Shown here piece after piece: positions 8,696 to 17,876 of a DNA stretch of 64,000 nucleotides. A program made the translations under genes and the position numbers. The DNA comes from Marinobacter sp050379415 (GTDB lineage: Bacteria; Pseudomonadota; Gammaproteobacteria; Pseudomonadales; Oleiphilaceae). How positions within the stretch are numbered: position 1 is the first letter of the stretch; each line of letters opens with the position of its first letter. Below the pieces are notes generated by a model. It saw only the letters and a program-made list of their open reading frames with translations. It did not search any database and had not been told where the DNA came from. The DNA is taken from positions 496,001-560,000 of the forward strand of contig NZ_JBNRLS010000002.1 of NCBI RefSeq assembly GCF_050379415.1, written 5' to 3'.

Positions 8696-9103
8696 ATGTC
8701 AGTACCGGGTAATCTTGTCAGCACCCTGGAAACGCCCCTGCGCTGGGGCGACATGGATGCATACGGCCACGCCAACAATACAGTTTATTTCCGCTTCTTC
8801 GAGGAGGCCCGGATTACCTGGTTCTCGTCCCTGAATGTCGGAGGCCCGGAAGAGCCCACCGGACCCGTCATTATAAAGACCAGCGCTACATTTCTGAAGG
8901 AATTGACCCATCCTGCCTCGGTAATAGTGGAAACCTACGCCGACAGGGCCGGAAACACCAGCCTGGACACTTACTATTTGTTAAAAGATGCAAAAACCGG
9001 AGAGGTCTATTCGGAGGGCTACGCAAAAGTGGTCTGGTTTGACCGGACCGCCCGAACCTCAACGACGCTGCCAGAAACCCTGAGGCAACTGGCAGCCCGT
9101 TAA
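8696..9103 (+). CDS. Acyl-CoA thioesterase, 4HBT/YbgC family
   Basis: This is a hotdog-fold thioesterase of the 4-hydroxybenzoyl-CoA thioesterase family, hydrolysing acyl-CoA or acyl-ACP in the cytoplasm; the substrate cannot be told. The 135 residues match the family's usual size. The conserved segment RWGDMDAYGHANNTVYFRFF carries the catalytic aspartate (WGDMD) and the HANN motif. The start is ATG at 8696, chosen because a perfect GGAGGA at 8685-8690 lies five bases upstream; the frame stays open further 5' but without support. It is convergent with the ketoacyl synthase gene, with a 9-base gap and no terminator visible. Confidence 0.9.
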   Translation: MSVPGNLVSTLETPLRWGDMDAYGHANNTVYFRFFEEARITWFSSLNVGGPEEPTGPVIIKTSATFLKELTHPASVIVETYADRAGNTSLDTYYLLKDAKTGEVYSEGYAKVVWFDRTARTSTTLPETLRQLAAR

Positions 9104-9112
9104 GGTTTCAGA

Positions 9113-10234
9113 TCAACGGCGGCGAACCACAACGCTGCCGATGGAATAACCGGCACCGAAGGAGCAGATCACCCCGAGGTCGCCGGATTCCAGGTCGCCC
9201 TTGTACTTGTGGAAGGCAATGATCGAGCCGGCGGAACTGGTATTGGCGTATTCATCCAGGATCACCGGCGCTTCCTCTTCGGTCGCGTCCCTGCCCAGGA
9301 CCTTCCGGGCAATCAGCTGATTCATATTCAGGTTGGCCTGGTGCAGCCACATCCGGCGCAGGTTCTCCGGTGACAGGTCCAGCGCTTGCAGGTGGCTCTG
9401 AATTGTCTGGGCCACCATCGGCGATACTTCCTTGAACACCTTGCGACCTTCCTGGACAAAGAGCTTGTCCGCCTTGCCGATGCCTGATTCATCCGCACGG
9501 TTCAGGAAACCGAAGTTGTTGCGGATGTTATTGGAGAACTTGGTCTTCAGGCTGGTACCGAGGATCTCGAACCCCTGCCCCTCTTTGGTGTTTTCCTCCC
9601 GCTCCACCAGGATGGCGGTGCAGGCGTCACCAAAGATGAAATGGCTGTCCCGATCCCGGAAGTTCAGGTGGCCGGAGCAGATTTCGGGGCTGACCACCAG
9701 CACAGAGCGGGCCGCGCCGTTTTCCACGGAATTGACCGCAGCCTGCAGGCCAAAGGTAGCGGAACTACAAGCCACGTTCATGTCGTAGGCGAAGCCGTCG
9801 ATGCCCAGGGCTTCCTGCACTTCGATGGAGATCGCCGGGTAGGCGCGCTGCATGTTCGAGCAGGCGACGATGACCGCATCCACATCCGCCGGGGTTTTAC
9901 CGGCCTGTTCCAGTGCCTCGTTGCAGGCGGCCACCGCCATGTCACACTGAACCGAGTGCTCGTCGTTGCTGCGCTCCGGGATGTAGGGCGTCATCCGACG
10001 CGGGTCGAGAATCCCTTCCTTGTCGATCACATGCCGGCGCTTGATACCGGACGCCTTCTCAATGAACGCGGACGAAGAGTGCTGAAGCGGGGCAATGTTA
10101 CCGCGCTCGATCTCCTCGGCATGTTCGTCGTTATAAAGGTCAACGAACTGGTTGAACGCTTCAACCAGCTCATCGTTATCAATTGTTGCAGGCGGTGTGT
10201 ACAGACCAGTTCCGCTAATGACGGCTTTAATCAC
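9113..10234 (-). CDS. Beta-ketoacyl-ACP synthase III family protein (FabH-like)
   Basis: This thiolase-fold condensing enzyme joins a primer acyl-CoA with malonyl-ACP. The 373 residues are longer than E. coli FabH (317), with an insertion at about 30-95. The catalytic triad is visible: Cys156 (NVACSSATFG), His298 (LHQANLNMNQ) and Asn331 (ANTSSAGS). The long form resembles P. aeruginosa PA3286, which channels octanoyl-CoA from beta-oxidation into fatty acid synthesis; applying that role here is inference. The start is GTG at 10234 (MIKAVISGTGLYTP). It is not next to other fab genes. Confidence 0.88.
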   Translation of the reverse strand: MIKAVISGTGLYTPPATIDNDELVEAFNQFVDLYNDEHAEEIERGNIAPLQHSSSAFIEKASGIKRRHVIDKEGILDPRRMTPYIPERSNDEHSVQCDMAVAACNEALEQAGKTPADVDAVIVACSNMQRAYPAISIEVQEALGIDGFAYDMNVACSSATFGLQAAVNSVENGAARSVLVVSPEICSGHLNFRDRDSHFIFGDACTAILVEREENTKEGQGFEILGTSLKTKFSNNIRNNFGFLNRADESGIGKADKLFVQEGRKVFKEVSPMVAQTIQSHLQALDLSPENLRRMWLHQANLNMNQLIARKVLGRDATEEEAPVILDEYANTSSAGSIIAFHKYKGDLESGDLGVICSFGAGYSIGSVVVRRR

Positions 10235-10338
10235 GCTAACCCCACGTCAAGACAGTGAAAACTTGATGACAGAATGATGCACTGTCGGAAATACTAACAC
10301 AGTCATCCCGAATTTCCCGTTAGGCTTCGTTACCAGCC

Positions 10339-13300
10339 TCAGACCCGTGTTTTTTCCCACTGTTTGTCGAGGCGTTTTACCGAAACCGTCATCGCAGTAC
10401 CCAATTGCTGGGCGAAAAACGACACCCGGAACTCCTCAAGCATCCACCGGTACAACACCAGCTCCGGATCCCGGATGCCCTGGCGCTGCTGCTCATCGCG
10501 TTTGGCGGCATAGCGGGCCCACAAGGGTTCGATGGTGTGGAGGAACTCCCGCTCCCTGCCCATTTCCCGGGGCATCTTCTCGAGCCGGACCAGACAGGCC
10601 TCAAAGTACACGCCAAATCGCGCCAACCATTCCGGCGGGGTTGCCACCAGGAAGCCGGGGTACACGAGGTTCTCCAGCTGGAATTTCAGGTCTGCCATGC
10701 TGTTGGCCAGCGCGAGGTTGATTTTGCCCTTCAGCTGCCTGGCGACCTTCTGGTAACCGCTCATGGCTTCGTACAGCCGCTGATCTGCTTCCTCCAGGGC
10801 GGGGATAAAGTCTCCACGCCGGGCATCGAATATACGGTCGAAGTCGGCCTGCGACCGGGGTAACCCGTTGGCCAGAAAATGCTGGATCACGGCGGACAGC
10901 AGCAGGTCATCCAGTAACACCCGGGCTTGTCCGACCGGGGCGAACATCAGGGCAGATTGTTTGAATCGGGGTAGTTTCCGCTCCAGGTCGTTCAGGGTAC
11001 TGCCGAAACGGTTTACAATGAGCCGTGCAACACCTTTCCTGGTCGTGTCGTCCGCTGTCAGCCGGTCCAGGCAGCGTATCTGCCGGACGGTCCTGCCCAG
11101 ATCCTCCAACGCGGGGTACACCGTCACCTGCATACCGCCTTTCTCGGTCTGGACCTGGCGCGGCAATTCGCCAAACTGCCAGTCGGTGTATTCGCCCGAG
11201 GGTTGGTCCTGCTTGCTGTCCCGGCTGACCGAGGCCAGTGCTTCTTCCGCCTTGCCTTCCAACTGGGACTGAAGTTCACCGGTTTTGCGGCTCTCGGCCA
11301 GCACCTTGCCCTTGTCGCCCATGACCCGCAGATTCATTCGCAGGTGCCGGGGCAGCTCCGTCTCGGACCAGGCTTCCGGATCAATACGCACTCCGGTCAT
11401 GCGGCGCAGTTCGTCCCCCAGCTGCTGGGTGAGCGGTGCATTGGAAGGCTGCATGTTGGCCAGGGCGGCATCGACAAAATCCGGTACCGGCACGAAATTG
11501 CGGCGCAGGGCCTTGGGCAGCCCCTTCACCAGGGCAATGCACTTTTCCCGGAGCAGACCCGGCACCAGCCACTCCAGACGCCGGGACGGAATCTGCTTCA
11601 GTGCCATCAGGGGCACCTGCATGGTGACACCATCCCGCTCGCTGGTCGGCTCGAATTCATAGCTGAGCGGGTATTTGACGCCCTCCCACTCCAGATAATC
11701 CGGGTAAAGCTCGGCCGCGCCGGCATCCAGGGGGCGCTGCAGAACGTCCTCCTCGGTGAGCTCCAGATTCCTGAGCTCCTCTGCGGAGAGATTTTTCCAC
11801 CAGGATTCGAAATGGCGGCCGCTGACGATATCCCCGGGTAGCCGCTCGTCATAGAACGCGAACAGTACCTCGTCATCCACCAGCAGGTCCCGACGTCGGG
11901 TTTTCTTCTCCAGGTTCTCGACGGTATCGAGCATCTCCCGGTTGCGGGCGATAAACGGAGCTTTTGAACGGTAATCCCCTTCCACCAGGGCGCGGCGGAT
12001 AAACAGGTTGCGGCTTTCGACCGGGTCCACTTTGGCGTACGGAATGCGACGCCGGGGTACCACATCCAGCCCGTACAGGGTCACCTTCTCGTAGCCCATC
12101 ACCTGGGCCCGTTTCTGCTCCCAGTGCGGCTCGAAATAGTTGTGCTTGACCACATGACCCGCCAGGGGCTCGATCCACTCCGGCTGGATGGCGGCCACCA
12201 TGCGGGCGAAGACCCGACTGGTTTCGACGATTTCCGCCGCCACGATCCACTTGGGGGCCGACTTGGCGACCTTGGATCCCGGAAAGATCCACACTTTGCG
12301 GTTACGCGTGGCCAGATACTCTTTTTTCTCCAGTTTTACCGCCACCTGCCCCAACAGGCCAGCCAGGATGGCCTTGTGAATCGGATCGTAACTCGCTGGC
12401 TCCTTGTTGAACGCCAGCTTCTGTTCACGGCAGATCAGCGTGAGCTGGCGATGGATATCCCGCCATTCCCGCATACGCATCCAGCTCAGGAAATTCTTCT
12501 GGCACAGTTTCTTGAGCTGGTTCTGGGACAGTTCCTGCCGCTGCTCTTCGTACCAGTTCCAGATGTTGAGCAGGGTGGCAAAGTCGGATTCCTTGTCATT
12601 GAACGGCGCATGCGCCTCGTCTGCAGCCTGCTGTTTGTCCTGGGGGCGCTCCCGGGGATCCTGAATGCTGAGGCCGGCGATCACCACCAGAGTCTCTGCC
12701 AGACTGCCCTGCTCTGCCGCGGTCACCAGCATCCGCGCCAGACGGGGATCCAACGGAAGCTTGGCCATGGTGCGACCCAGCCTGGTCAGCCGGCGTTTGT
12801 CATCAACCGCACTCAGCTCCTCCAGCAGCTTGTAACCGTCGTTGATCTGCCGTTTGTCGGGGGCTTCCAGGAACGGGAAGTTGCGGATCTCCCCCAGACC
12901 GGACGTGGCCATCTGCAGGATGACGGAGGCCAGGTTGGTCCGCAGGATTTCCGGGTCTGTATACTCCGGCCGGTTGATGAAATCAGTCTCATCGTACAAC
13001 CGGAAGCAGATGCCCGGCGCCACCCGGCCACAACGGCCGGCCCGCTGGTTGGCACTGGCCTGGGACACCGGTTCGATGGGCAGGCGCTGGATCTTTGAAC
13101 GCACGCTGTACCGGCTGATCCGGGCCACCCCGGTATCGATGACGTAGCGGATGCCGGGCACTGTGAGCGAGGTTTCTGCGACGTTGGTGGACAGAACGAT
13201 GCGCCGGCCCCGGTGGGACTGGAATACCCGGTTCTGTTCCTGGTTGCTCAGGCGGGAGTACAGTGGCAGTACCTCGGTGTGTTTAAGATCCACATGGCGG

Positions 13301-14274
13301 AGTACCTTGCTCAGGCTGCGGATCTCCCGCTCGCCAGGCAGGAATACCAGGACATCCCCGGGAGGCTGTTTTTCGCTGCGTTCGTGGTCCTCGATTTCCC
13401 CCAGTGCATCCAGCACACCATCGGTCCAGCTCTGGTCCCGGTCATCCTCGTCACCGGTCAGGGGCCGATAGCGGATGTCCACCGGGTAGGTGCGGCCGCT
13501 GACCTCGATTACCGGTGCCTGATCGAAAAATTCGCTGAACCGTTCCACTTCGATGGTGGCTGAGGTAATGATGATCTTGAGGTCCGGCCGTTTGGGCAGC
13601 AACTGCCTGAGGTAGCCGAGCAGAAAATCGATATTGAGGCTGCGCTCATGGGCCTCATCGATGATCAGGGTGTCATAGCGATCCAGGAAGCGGTCGTGCT
13701 GGATTTCAGCCAGCAGGATACCGTCGGTCATGACCTTGACCCGGGACTGCTCCGACGTCTGGTCCGTGAACCGGACCTGGTAACCGATCTGCTGCCCGAC
13801 CTGCTCACCCAGCTCCTCGGCGATCCGGGCCGCCACGCTCCGGGCGGCAATTCGGCGGGGCTGGGTATGGCCCACCAGTCCCCGGATGCCGCGACCACTG
13901 TTCATGCAGATCTTCGGAATCTGGGTGGTTTTCCCCGAACCGGTCTCACCGGCAATGATCACCACCTGATTCTGTTCGATGGCCTCCCGGATGTCATCGA
14001 CCCGATCGGACACCGGCAAGGCTTCGGGAAAGCTTGCCGGTTTATGCAGGGCCTGGCGTTGCCGGACCTTCTCCAGCCCCCGCTCCAGCCAGCCCGCCAT
14101 TTTTTCCAGATCCTTCTGGCCCGGCTTGCCCTTCGTTCGGGCTACGGTCTTGACGATGCGGGCGGCCTCCTGCTGATTGCAGGCGTCCAGTTGCTCCATC
14201 ATGGCCTTGACGACCGCCTGGGAGTCGGGGCGCGTGGACGACGTTATGGGGCTGTCTGATGTGGTCTTTGGCAT
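10339..14274 (-). CDS. hrpA: ATP-dependent RNA helicase HrpA
   Basis: HrpA is a DEAH-box RNA helicase, linked in E. coli to mRNA processing and rescue of stalled ribosomes. The 1311 residues match the long HrpA form. Motifs in order: Walker A GETGSGKT at 109-116, DEAH at 206-209, the SAT motif (ITSATIE) near 240, and motif VI QRAGRCGR near 410. These are followed by the helicase-associated and OB-like domains, and the long DUF3418-type C-terminal half. ATG start at 14274. It appears monocistronic; the fadD terminator lies just upstream. Confidence 0.95.
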   Translation of the reverse strand: MPKTTSDSPITSSTRPDSQAVVKAMMEQLDACNQQEAARIVKTVARTKGKPGQKDLEKMAGWLERGLEKVRQRQALHKPASFPEALPVSDRVDDIREAIEQNQVVIIAGETGSGKTTQIPKICMNSGRGIRGLVGHTQPRRIAARSVAARIAEELGEQVGQQIGYQVRFTDQTSEQSRVKVMTDGILLAEIQHDRFLDRYDTLIIDEAHERSLNIDFLLGYLRQLLPKRPDLKIIITSATIEVERFSEFFDQAPVIEVSGRTYPVDIRYRPLTGDEDDRDQSWTDGVLDALGEIEDHERSEKQPPGDVLVFLPGEREIRSLSKVLRHVDLKHTEVLPLYSRLSNQEQNRVFQSHRGRRIVLSTNVAETSLTVPGIRYVIDTGVARISRYSVRSKIQRLPIEPVSQASANQRAGRCGRVAPGICFRLYDETDFINRPEYTDPEILRTNLASVILQMATSGLGEIRNFPFLEAPDKRQINDGYKLLEELSAVDDKRRLTRLGRTMAKLPLDPRLARMLVTAAEQGSLAETLVVIAGLSIQDPRERPQDKQQAADEAHAPFNDKESDFATLLNIWNWYEEQRQELSQNQLKKLCQKNFLSWMRMREWRDIHRQLTLICREQKLAFNKEPASYDPIHKAILAGLLGQVAVKLEKKEYLATRNRKVWIFPGSKVAKSAPKWIVAAEIVETSRVFARMVAAIQPEWIEPLAGHVVKHNYFEPHWEQKRAQVMGYEKVTLYGLDVVPRRRIPYAKVDPVESRNLFIRRALVEGDYRSKAPFIARNREMLDTVENLEKKTRRRDLLVDDEVLFAFYDERLPGDIVSGRHFESWWKNLSAEELRNLELTEEDVLQRPLDAGAAELYPDYLEWEGVKYPLSYEFEPTSERDGVTMQVPLMALKQIPSRRLEWLVPGLLREKCIALVKGLPKALRRNFVPVPDFVDAALANMQPSNAPLTQQLGDELRRMTGVRIDPEAWSETELPRHLRMNLRVMGDKGKVLAESRKTGELQSQLEGKAEEALASVSRDSKQDQPSGEYTDWQFGELPRQVQTEKGGMQVTVYPALEDLGRTVRQIRCLDRLTADDTTRKGVARLIVNRFGSTLNDLERKLPRFKQSALMFAPVGQARVLLDDLLLSAVIQHFLANGLPRSQADFDRIFDARRGDFIPALEEADQRLYEAMSGYQKVARQLKGKINLALANSMADLKFQLENLVYPGFLVATPPEWLARFGVYFEACLVRLEKMPREMGREREFLHTIEPLWARYAAKRDEQQRQGIRDPELVLYRWMLEEFRVSFFAQQLGTAMTVSVKRLDKQWEKTRV

Positions 14275-14347
14275 TGAAAAGAGGAACCGGTGTCAAACTC
14301 AGTCGGGTTGATTCGAACGGCACAGTCTAGCGGAAAGTCGCTGGCTT

Positions 14348-14375
14348 AAAAAAGAAAAACCCCGCCGGAGCGGGG
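14348..14375 (-). terminator. Intrinsic terminator of fadD
   Basis: Read on the minus strand, CCCCGC (14375-14370) and GCGGGG (14365-14360) form a 6-bp GC stem with a four-base loop, followed by TTTTTCTTTTTT. It lies 20 bases past the fadD stop codon. Confidence 0.92.
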
Positions 14376-14395
14376 TCTTCAGGGCACCAACGGGA

Positions 14396-16069
14396 TTACT
14401 TGCTGGCTTCATCCCGCAGTTCGCGACGCAGGATCTTGCCCACGTTGGTCTTGGGCAGCTCGTCGCGGAACTCGAAGTGCTTGGGTACCTTGTATGCGGT
14501 CAGGCGTTCACGACAGAACTCTTTCAGTTCGTTCTCGCTGACGCCCTCGGCAGTCGGCACAAGATAGACCTTGACCGCCTCACCGCTCTTGGCATCCGGA
14601 ATGCCGACGGCCGCACACTCAACCACTTTCGGATGGGCGCTAACCACATCTTCCACCTCGTTCGGGAACACATTGAAGCCGGACACGATGATCATGTCCT
14701 TCTTGCGGTCAACGATGCGGATGTAGCCGTCTTCCTGGATCAGGGCAATATCCCCGGTCTTCAGGAAACCGTCCTCGGTGAAAGACTTCTGGGTATCCTC
14801 CGGGCGCTGCCAGTAGCCGCGCATCACCTGGGGACCTTTGACACACAGCTCACCAGGTTCGCCAAGCGGCGTCTCGTTGCCGTCATCGTCGATGGTCTTG
14901 ACGATGGTGGAGGGAATCGGCAAACCGATGGTGCCGATCTGGATGGCGCTGTTGGGGTTGAATGTGACCACCGGGGAGGTCTCGGTCATCCCGTAACCCT
15001 CGGAGATCTCACAACCGGTCACCCGTTGCCACATCTTTGCAGTGTCGCTGGTCAGGGCCATACCGCCGGAGGATGTGAGCTTCAGGGCGCTGAAGTCCAG
15101 ATCCTGGAAATCCTCGTTGTTGCACAGGGCGACGAACAGGGTGTTCAGACCCAGGAAGGCGGTGAACCTGTGGTTCTTCAGTTCTTTCACAAAGCCCGGG
15201 ATATCCCTCGGATTCGGGATCAGGACGTTGTGCGCACCAGCTTCCAGCATGATGCCGCAGTTCAGGGTGAAGGAATAAATGTGGTACAGCGGCAGGGGCG
15301 CGATAACCACTTCCTTGCCCTCTTCCACGGTGTCTTCCATCATCGGACGGACCTGAAGCAGGTTGGCGACCAGATTGCTGTGGGTCAACATGGCCCCTTT
15401 GGCCACACCGGTGGTGCCGCCGGTGTATTGCAGAACCGCGATATCGTCCTTCCTGGTCTCAACCGGGGTGAACTTTTCACGGGCGCCAGCACCCAGAACC
15501 GCCGGGAGCTTGTGGGCACCGGGAATGTTGAAGGTGGGCACCATCTTCTTGACGTGCTTGACCACCGCATTCATCAGGGTGCGCTTGATCGGCGAGTTCA
15601 TGTCGGCAATTTCGGTAATGATGACATGCTCGATGCCGGTCTGGGGCACCACCTTTTCGGCGTTGTCTGCCATATTGGCCAGCACCACCAGTGCCTTGGC
15701 GCCGGAGTCGTTGAACTGGTGTTCCATTTCCCGCTGGGTGTAGAGCGGGTTGGTGTTGACGACAATCAGTCCGGCACGCATCGCGCCGAAAACCACCACA
15801 GGGTACTGGGGAAGGTTCGGCAACTGGACAGCGATCCGGTCCCCGGGCTTCAGGTCAGTCTTGTTTTGCAGCCAGGCTGCGAAATTACGGCTTTGGGTGT
15901 CGAGGTCACGGTAAGTGAGAGTTGCGCCAACAGCACTGAATGCGGGGCGGTCCGCGTATTTCTTTACCGCCTGTTCGAACACATCCACCATGCTCTGGTA
16001 TTTATCCAGGTCTACCTCTCGCGGCACGCCGGCGGGGTATTTGTCCTGATAAAACTGCTCAAAATCCAT
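14396..16069 (-). CDS. fadD: Long-chain-fatty-acid--CoA ligase FadD
   Basis: This ANL-superfamily enzyme activates long-chain fatty acids with ATP and CoA for beta-oxidation, probably at the inner membrane. The product is 557 residues; E. coli FadD is 561. Motifs are the P-loop YTGGTTGVAKGAMLTHSN, the core YGMTETSPVVTFN, and the FACS signature region containing TGDIALIQEDGYIRIVDRKK. A perfect AGGAG directly abuts the ATG at 16075, too close to use it, and is six bases from the ATG at 16069. I therefore chose 16069 (protein begins MDFEQFYQDKYPAG). An intrinsic terminator follows. It is divergent from phaJ, another acyl-CoA gene. Confidence 0.93.
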   Translation of the reverse strand: MDFEQFYQDKYPAGVPREVDLDKYQSMVDVFEQAVKKYADRPAFSAVGATLTYRDLDTQSRNFAAWLQNKTDLKPGDRIAVQLPNLPQYPVVVFGAMRAGLIVVNTNPLYTQREMEHQFNDSGAKALVVLANMADNAEKVVPQTGIEHVIITEIADMNSPIKRTLMNAVVKHVKKMVPTFNIPGAHKLPAVLGAGAREKFTPVETRKDDIAVLQYTGGTTGVAKGAMLTHSNLVANLLQVRPMMEDTVEEGKEVVIAPLPLYHIYSFTLNCGIMLEAGAHNVLIPNPRDIPGFVKELKNHRFTAFLGLNTLFVALCNNEDFQDLDFSALKLTSSGGMALTSDTAKMWQRVTGCEISEGYGMTETSPVVTFNPNSAIQIGTIGLPIPSTIVKTIDDDGNETPLGEPGELCVKGPQVMRGYWQRPEDTQKSFTEDGFLKTGDIALIQEDGYIRIVDRKKDMIIVSGFNVFPNEVEDVVSAHPKVVECAAVGIPDAKSGEAVKVYLVPTAEGVSENELKEFCRERLTAYKVPKHFEFRDELPKTNVGKILRRELRDEASK

Positions 16070-16098
16070 CACCATCTCCTGTTTGGCGCTTCTGATTG

Positions 16099-16134
16099 TA
16101 ATGGTCGACTAATGTCTGACTGATTAAAAAATCA
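16099..16134. promoter_or_regulatory. Possible operator between fadD and phaJ
   Basis: The fadD-phaJ gap contains an imperfect palindrome centred on GTCGAC (16099-16114) and a second one, TGATT/AATCA, at 16121-16134. Both are close to the fadD start and could be regulator sites. Neither matches the E. coli FadR site (no spacer base between GGTC and GAC) or a full PsrA site. Confidence 0.2.
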
Positions 16135-16256
16135 ACCCGACAAAAGTATCAGCCGAAAAAAAGTGGACAGAGAATAGCAGTTTTGTAATCGATGAGGTAG
16201 GTTTCAGGCATCACACCCAACAACTGTTTTGCTTTCAATAACGTGCGGAGCACACC

Positions 16257-16742
16257 ATGAACGATACCCTGGATACGCTGGAAAACGTCACCTACGACGA
16301 ACTCAATGAGGGCGATACCGCCACGTTCACCCGGACTCTCACTGAGGACGACCTGTACCTCTTCGCCGCGGTTTCAGGTGATGTGAATCCGGTACACCTG
16401 GACGCCGAATTTGCGGCCAATACCATGTTCAAGGAACGTATTGCCCACGGCATGTGGAGCGGTTCCCTGGTCTCGGCCGCACTGGCCACGGTAATGCCGG
16501 GCCCCGGAACCATCTACCTGGAACAGAACCTCGCCTTCAAGCGGCCGGTAAAGCTGGATGACACTATCACGGTAAAGCTGAAAGTACTGCGAAAGGAGCC
16601 AAAAAACCGGGTCGTAGTGGAGTGCGATGTGCGCAACCAGAACGACCAGCAGGTGGTTGTCGGCGAAGCCAAAGTCATAGCTCCGAAAGACAAGGTGAAG
16701 CTGAACAAGCCGAACCTGCCCGAGATCACCATCGACCGCTAA
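16257..16742 (+). CDS. phaJ: (R)-specific enoyl-CoA hydratase, MaoC/PhaJ family
   Basis: The enzyme hydrates trans-2-enoyl-CoA to (R)-3-hydroxyacyl-CoA, linking beta-oxidation to polyhydroxyalkanoate or other (R)-hydroxyacyl uses. The 161 residues form a single hotdog domain carrying the hydratase-2 motif FAAVSGDVNPVHLD, with catalytic Asp42 and His47, followed by AHGMWSGSL. The start is ATG at 16257 with GGAG seven bases upstream. No PHA synthase gene is present in this window, so a role in PHA synthesis is not shown. Some relatives are annotated as MaoC dehydratases. Confidence 0.85.
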   Translation: MNDTLDTLENVTYDELNEGDTATFTRTLTEDDLYLFAAVSGDVNPVHLDAEFAANTMFKERIAHGMWSGSLVSAALATVMPGPGTIYLEQNLAFKRPVKLDDTITVKLKVLRKEPKNRVVVECDVRNQNDQQVVVGEAKVIAPKDKVKLNKPNLPEITIDR

Positions 16743-16776
16743 ACGGGCGCCCTGCCCGCTGCGGCGAACCAGGGCT

Positions 16777-16800
16777 CCTGCCGGGACTCAGCCCGGCAGG
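16777..16800. terminator. Hairpin between convergent phaJ and AgmX-like gene
   Basis: CCTGCCGGG (16777-16785) pairs perfectly with CCCGGCAGG (16792-16800) around a 6-base loop that includes the stop codon of the minus-strand gene. There is no T run on either side, so it is a weak or bidirectional boundary at best. Confidence 0.4.
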
Positions 16801-17876
16801 AAATCCACCGGAAACCGCACCTTGCGCCGCTCGACACTGTCCGCGCCAAAATTGAACATGCGTACCCGCATGGCGATACGCTGCTCCAGGGTCGGATTTT
16901 CCAACTCCGAACTCACCACCTCGCAGGCCGACACCGACCCGTCCGGCTCGATCACCAGCTCCAGCAAAACCTTGCCTTCCAGGGTCGGGTCCTGGCGTAA
17001 CTCCCGCTTATACAGGGAGTAAAGTGCGGTTTTCTGGGCATCGAACACCTTGCGGATGTTGCTCATGGCCCGCTCCCCCGCGGAGGGCTTCGCGGCAGCG
17101 CTACTGGCCCGGGCTACGGTTTGTGCCGCCGGTTCGGTCCTGGGCTCGACTTTTTTGACCTGGTGATCAGCGACCGCGACTTCGGCTGCCGGGTTTTCTC
17201 CAGTCTCGACGCCTCCGCTGCCTTTCAGGACTTCCGACGGGGCAGGCTCTGGTGATTCTGATCGGGACGCCGATCCCACGTTGGCTGCGATAGCCGCAGC
17301 CGGCTTCGACGGAGATTCCCGGAGTGAAGACAGCCGGTCCTTCATGGCCAGCAGGCCCGAGCGCGAAGCGGTTTCGCGGGCCTGCTCGGCGGTTTGCCCT
17401 GTTTGAACCTTGGGGGGTACGGGTGAAGTTGGGGTCAGATGAAGGCTTTCATCAGACCCCTTTGCCAACTCGGGAGGCTGCTCCAACTCAGGGGTCTGAT
17501 GAACTTGTTCATCTGACCCCTTTTTCACGTCGGCAACCTCGGGGGGTGAAGGTGAAGTTGGGGTCAGATGAAGGCTTTCATCAGACCCCTTTTCCAGCTC
17601 GGCGGGCTGCTCCAACTCCGGGGTCTGAAGAACTTGTTCTTCTGACCCCTTCTTCACCTCCGGCGCCGCCACCAACCTCGCAAGCCGCGCCGGCACCTCC
17701 TCCACCTCCGCCCGCTCCCGCTCCGACAACTCCATTGTCGGAATCAACAGCGCCGGCGGCAGGAAAACCAGCACGGTCAGAACCAGTATCCCCGCAAATC
17801 GCCCCCGCTCACCCGGCGCCCTGGACCATGGCAGGCGCGGGGTCTGCCAATCCTGCAGCACGGCAAGGTCAGCCAT
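16788..17876 (-). CDS. AgmX/PglI C-terminal (TonB-like) protein with palindrome-encoded repeats
   Basis: This is a TonB-like inner-membrane protein of 362 residues, probably spanning the periplasm as the force-transmitting partner of the TolQ/ExbD motor encoded upstream. It has a membrane helix at about 28-48, a long Pro/Glu-rich linker, and a C-terminal domain at about 275-362 with the AgmX/PglI-type segment EGKVLLELVIEPDGSVSACE. The linker contains two 43-residue tandem repeats (about 74-116 and 117-159), built around KGSDE...HLTP peptides that are encoded by 30-base palindromes. The ATG overlaps the end of the second exbD gene by eight bases. It is last in the eight-gene operon. Confidence 0.8.
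   Translation of the reverse strand: MADLAVLQDWQTPRLPWSRAPGERGRFAGILVLTVLVFLPPALLIPTMELSERERAEVEEVPARLARLVAAPEVKKGSEEQVLQTPELEQPAELEKGSDESLHLTPTSPSPPEVADVKKGSDEQVHQTPELEQPPELAKGSDESLHLTPTSPVPPKVQTGQTAEQARETASRSGLLAMKDRLSSLRESPSKPAAAIAANVGSASRSESPEPAPSEVLKGSGGVETGENPAAEVAVADHQVKKVEPRTEPAAQTVARASSAAAKPSAGERAMSNIRKVFDAQKTALYSLYKRELRQDPTLEGKVLLELVIEPDGSVSACEVVSSELENPTLEQRIAMRVRMFNFGADSVERRKVRFPVDFLPG
17407..17664. repeat. Two tandem 129-bp units carrying four 30-bp palindromes, inside a coding region
   Basis: Units are 17407-17535 and 17536-17664. Each holds two palindromes: 17431-17460 and 17491-17520 in the first, 17560-17589 and 17620-17649 in the second. The arms are of the type GGGGTCAGATGAA and TTCATCTGACCCC, with one mismatched pair in each copy. 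The unit length is 43 codons, so the host gene stays in frame. The peptides encoded are KGSDE(S/Q)xHxTP. The same palindrome family occurs outside genes at 25241-25338. Confidence 0.95.

Noticed and set aside
16099..16114. FadR operator upstream of fadD
   Set aside because: GGTC and GAC lack the spacer base of the FadR consensus; kept only as a low-confidence generic palindrome.
14477..16123. Long open frame on the plus strand opposite fadD
   Set aside because: It is an antisense shadow of a GC-rich coding region; fadD has clear motifs, ribosome site and terminator, while this frame has no recognisable protein features.
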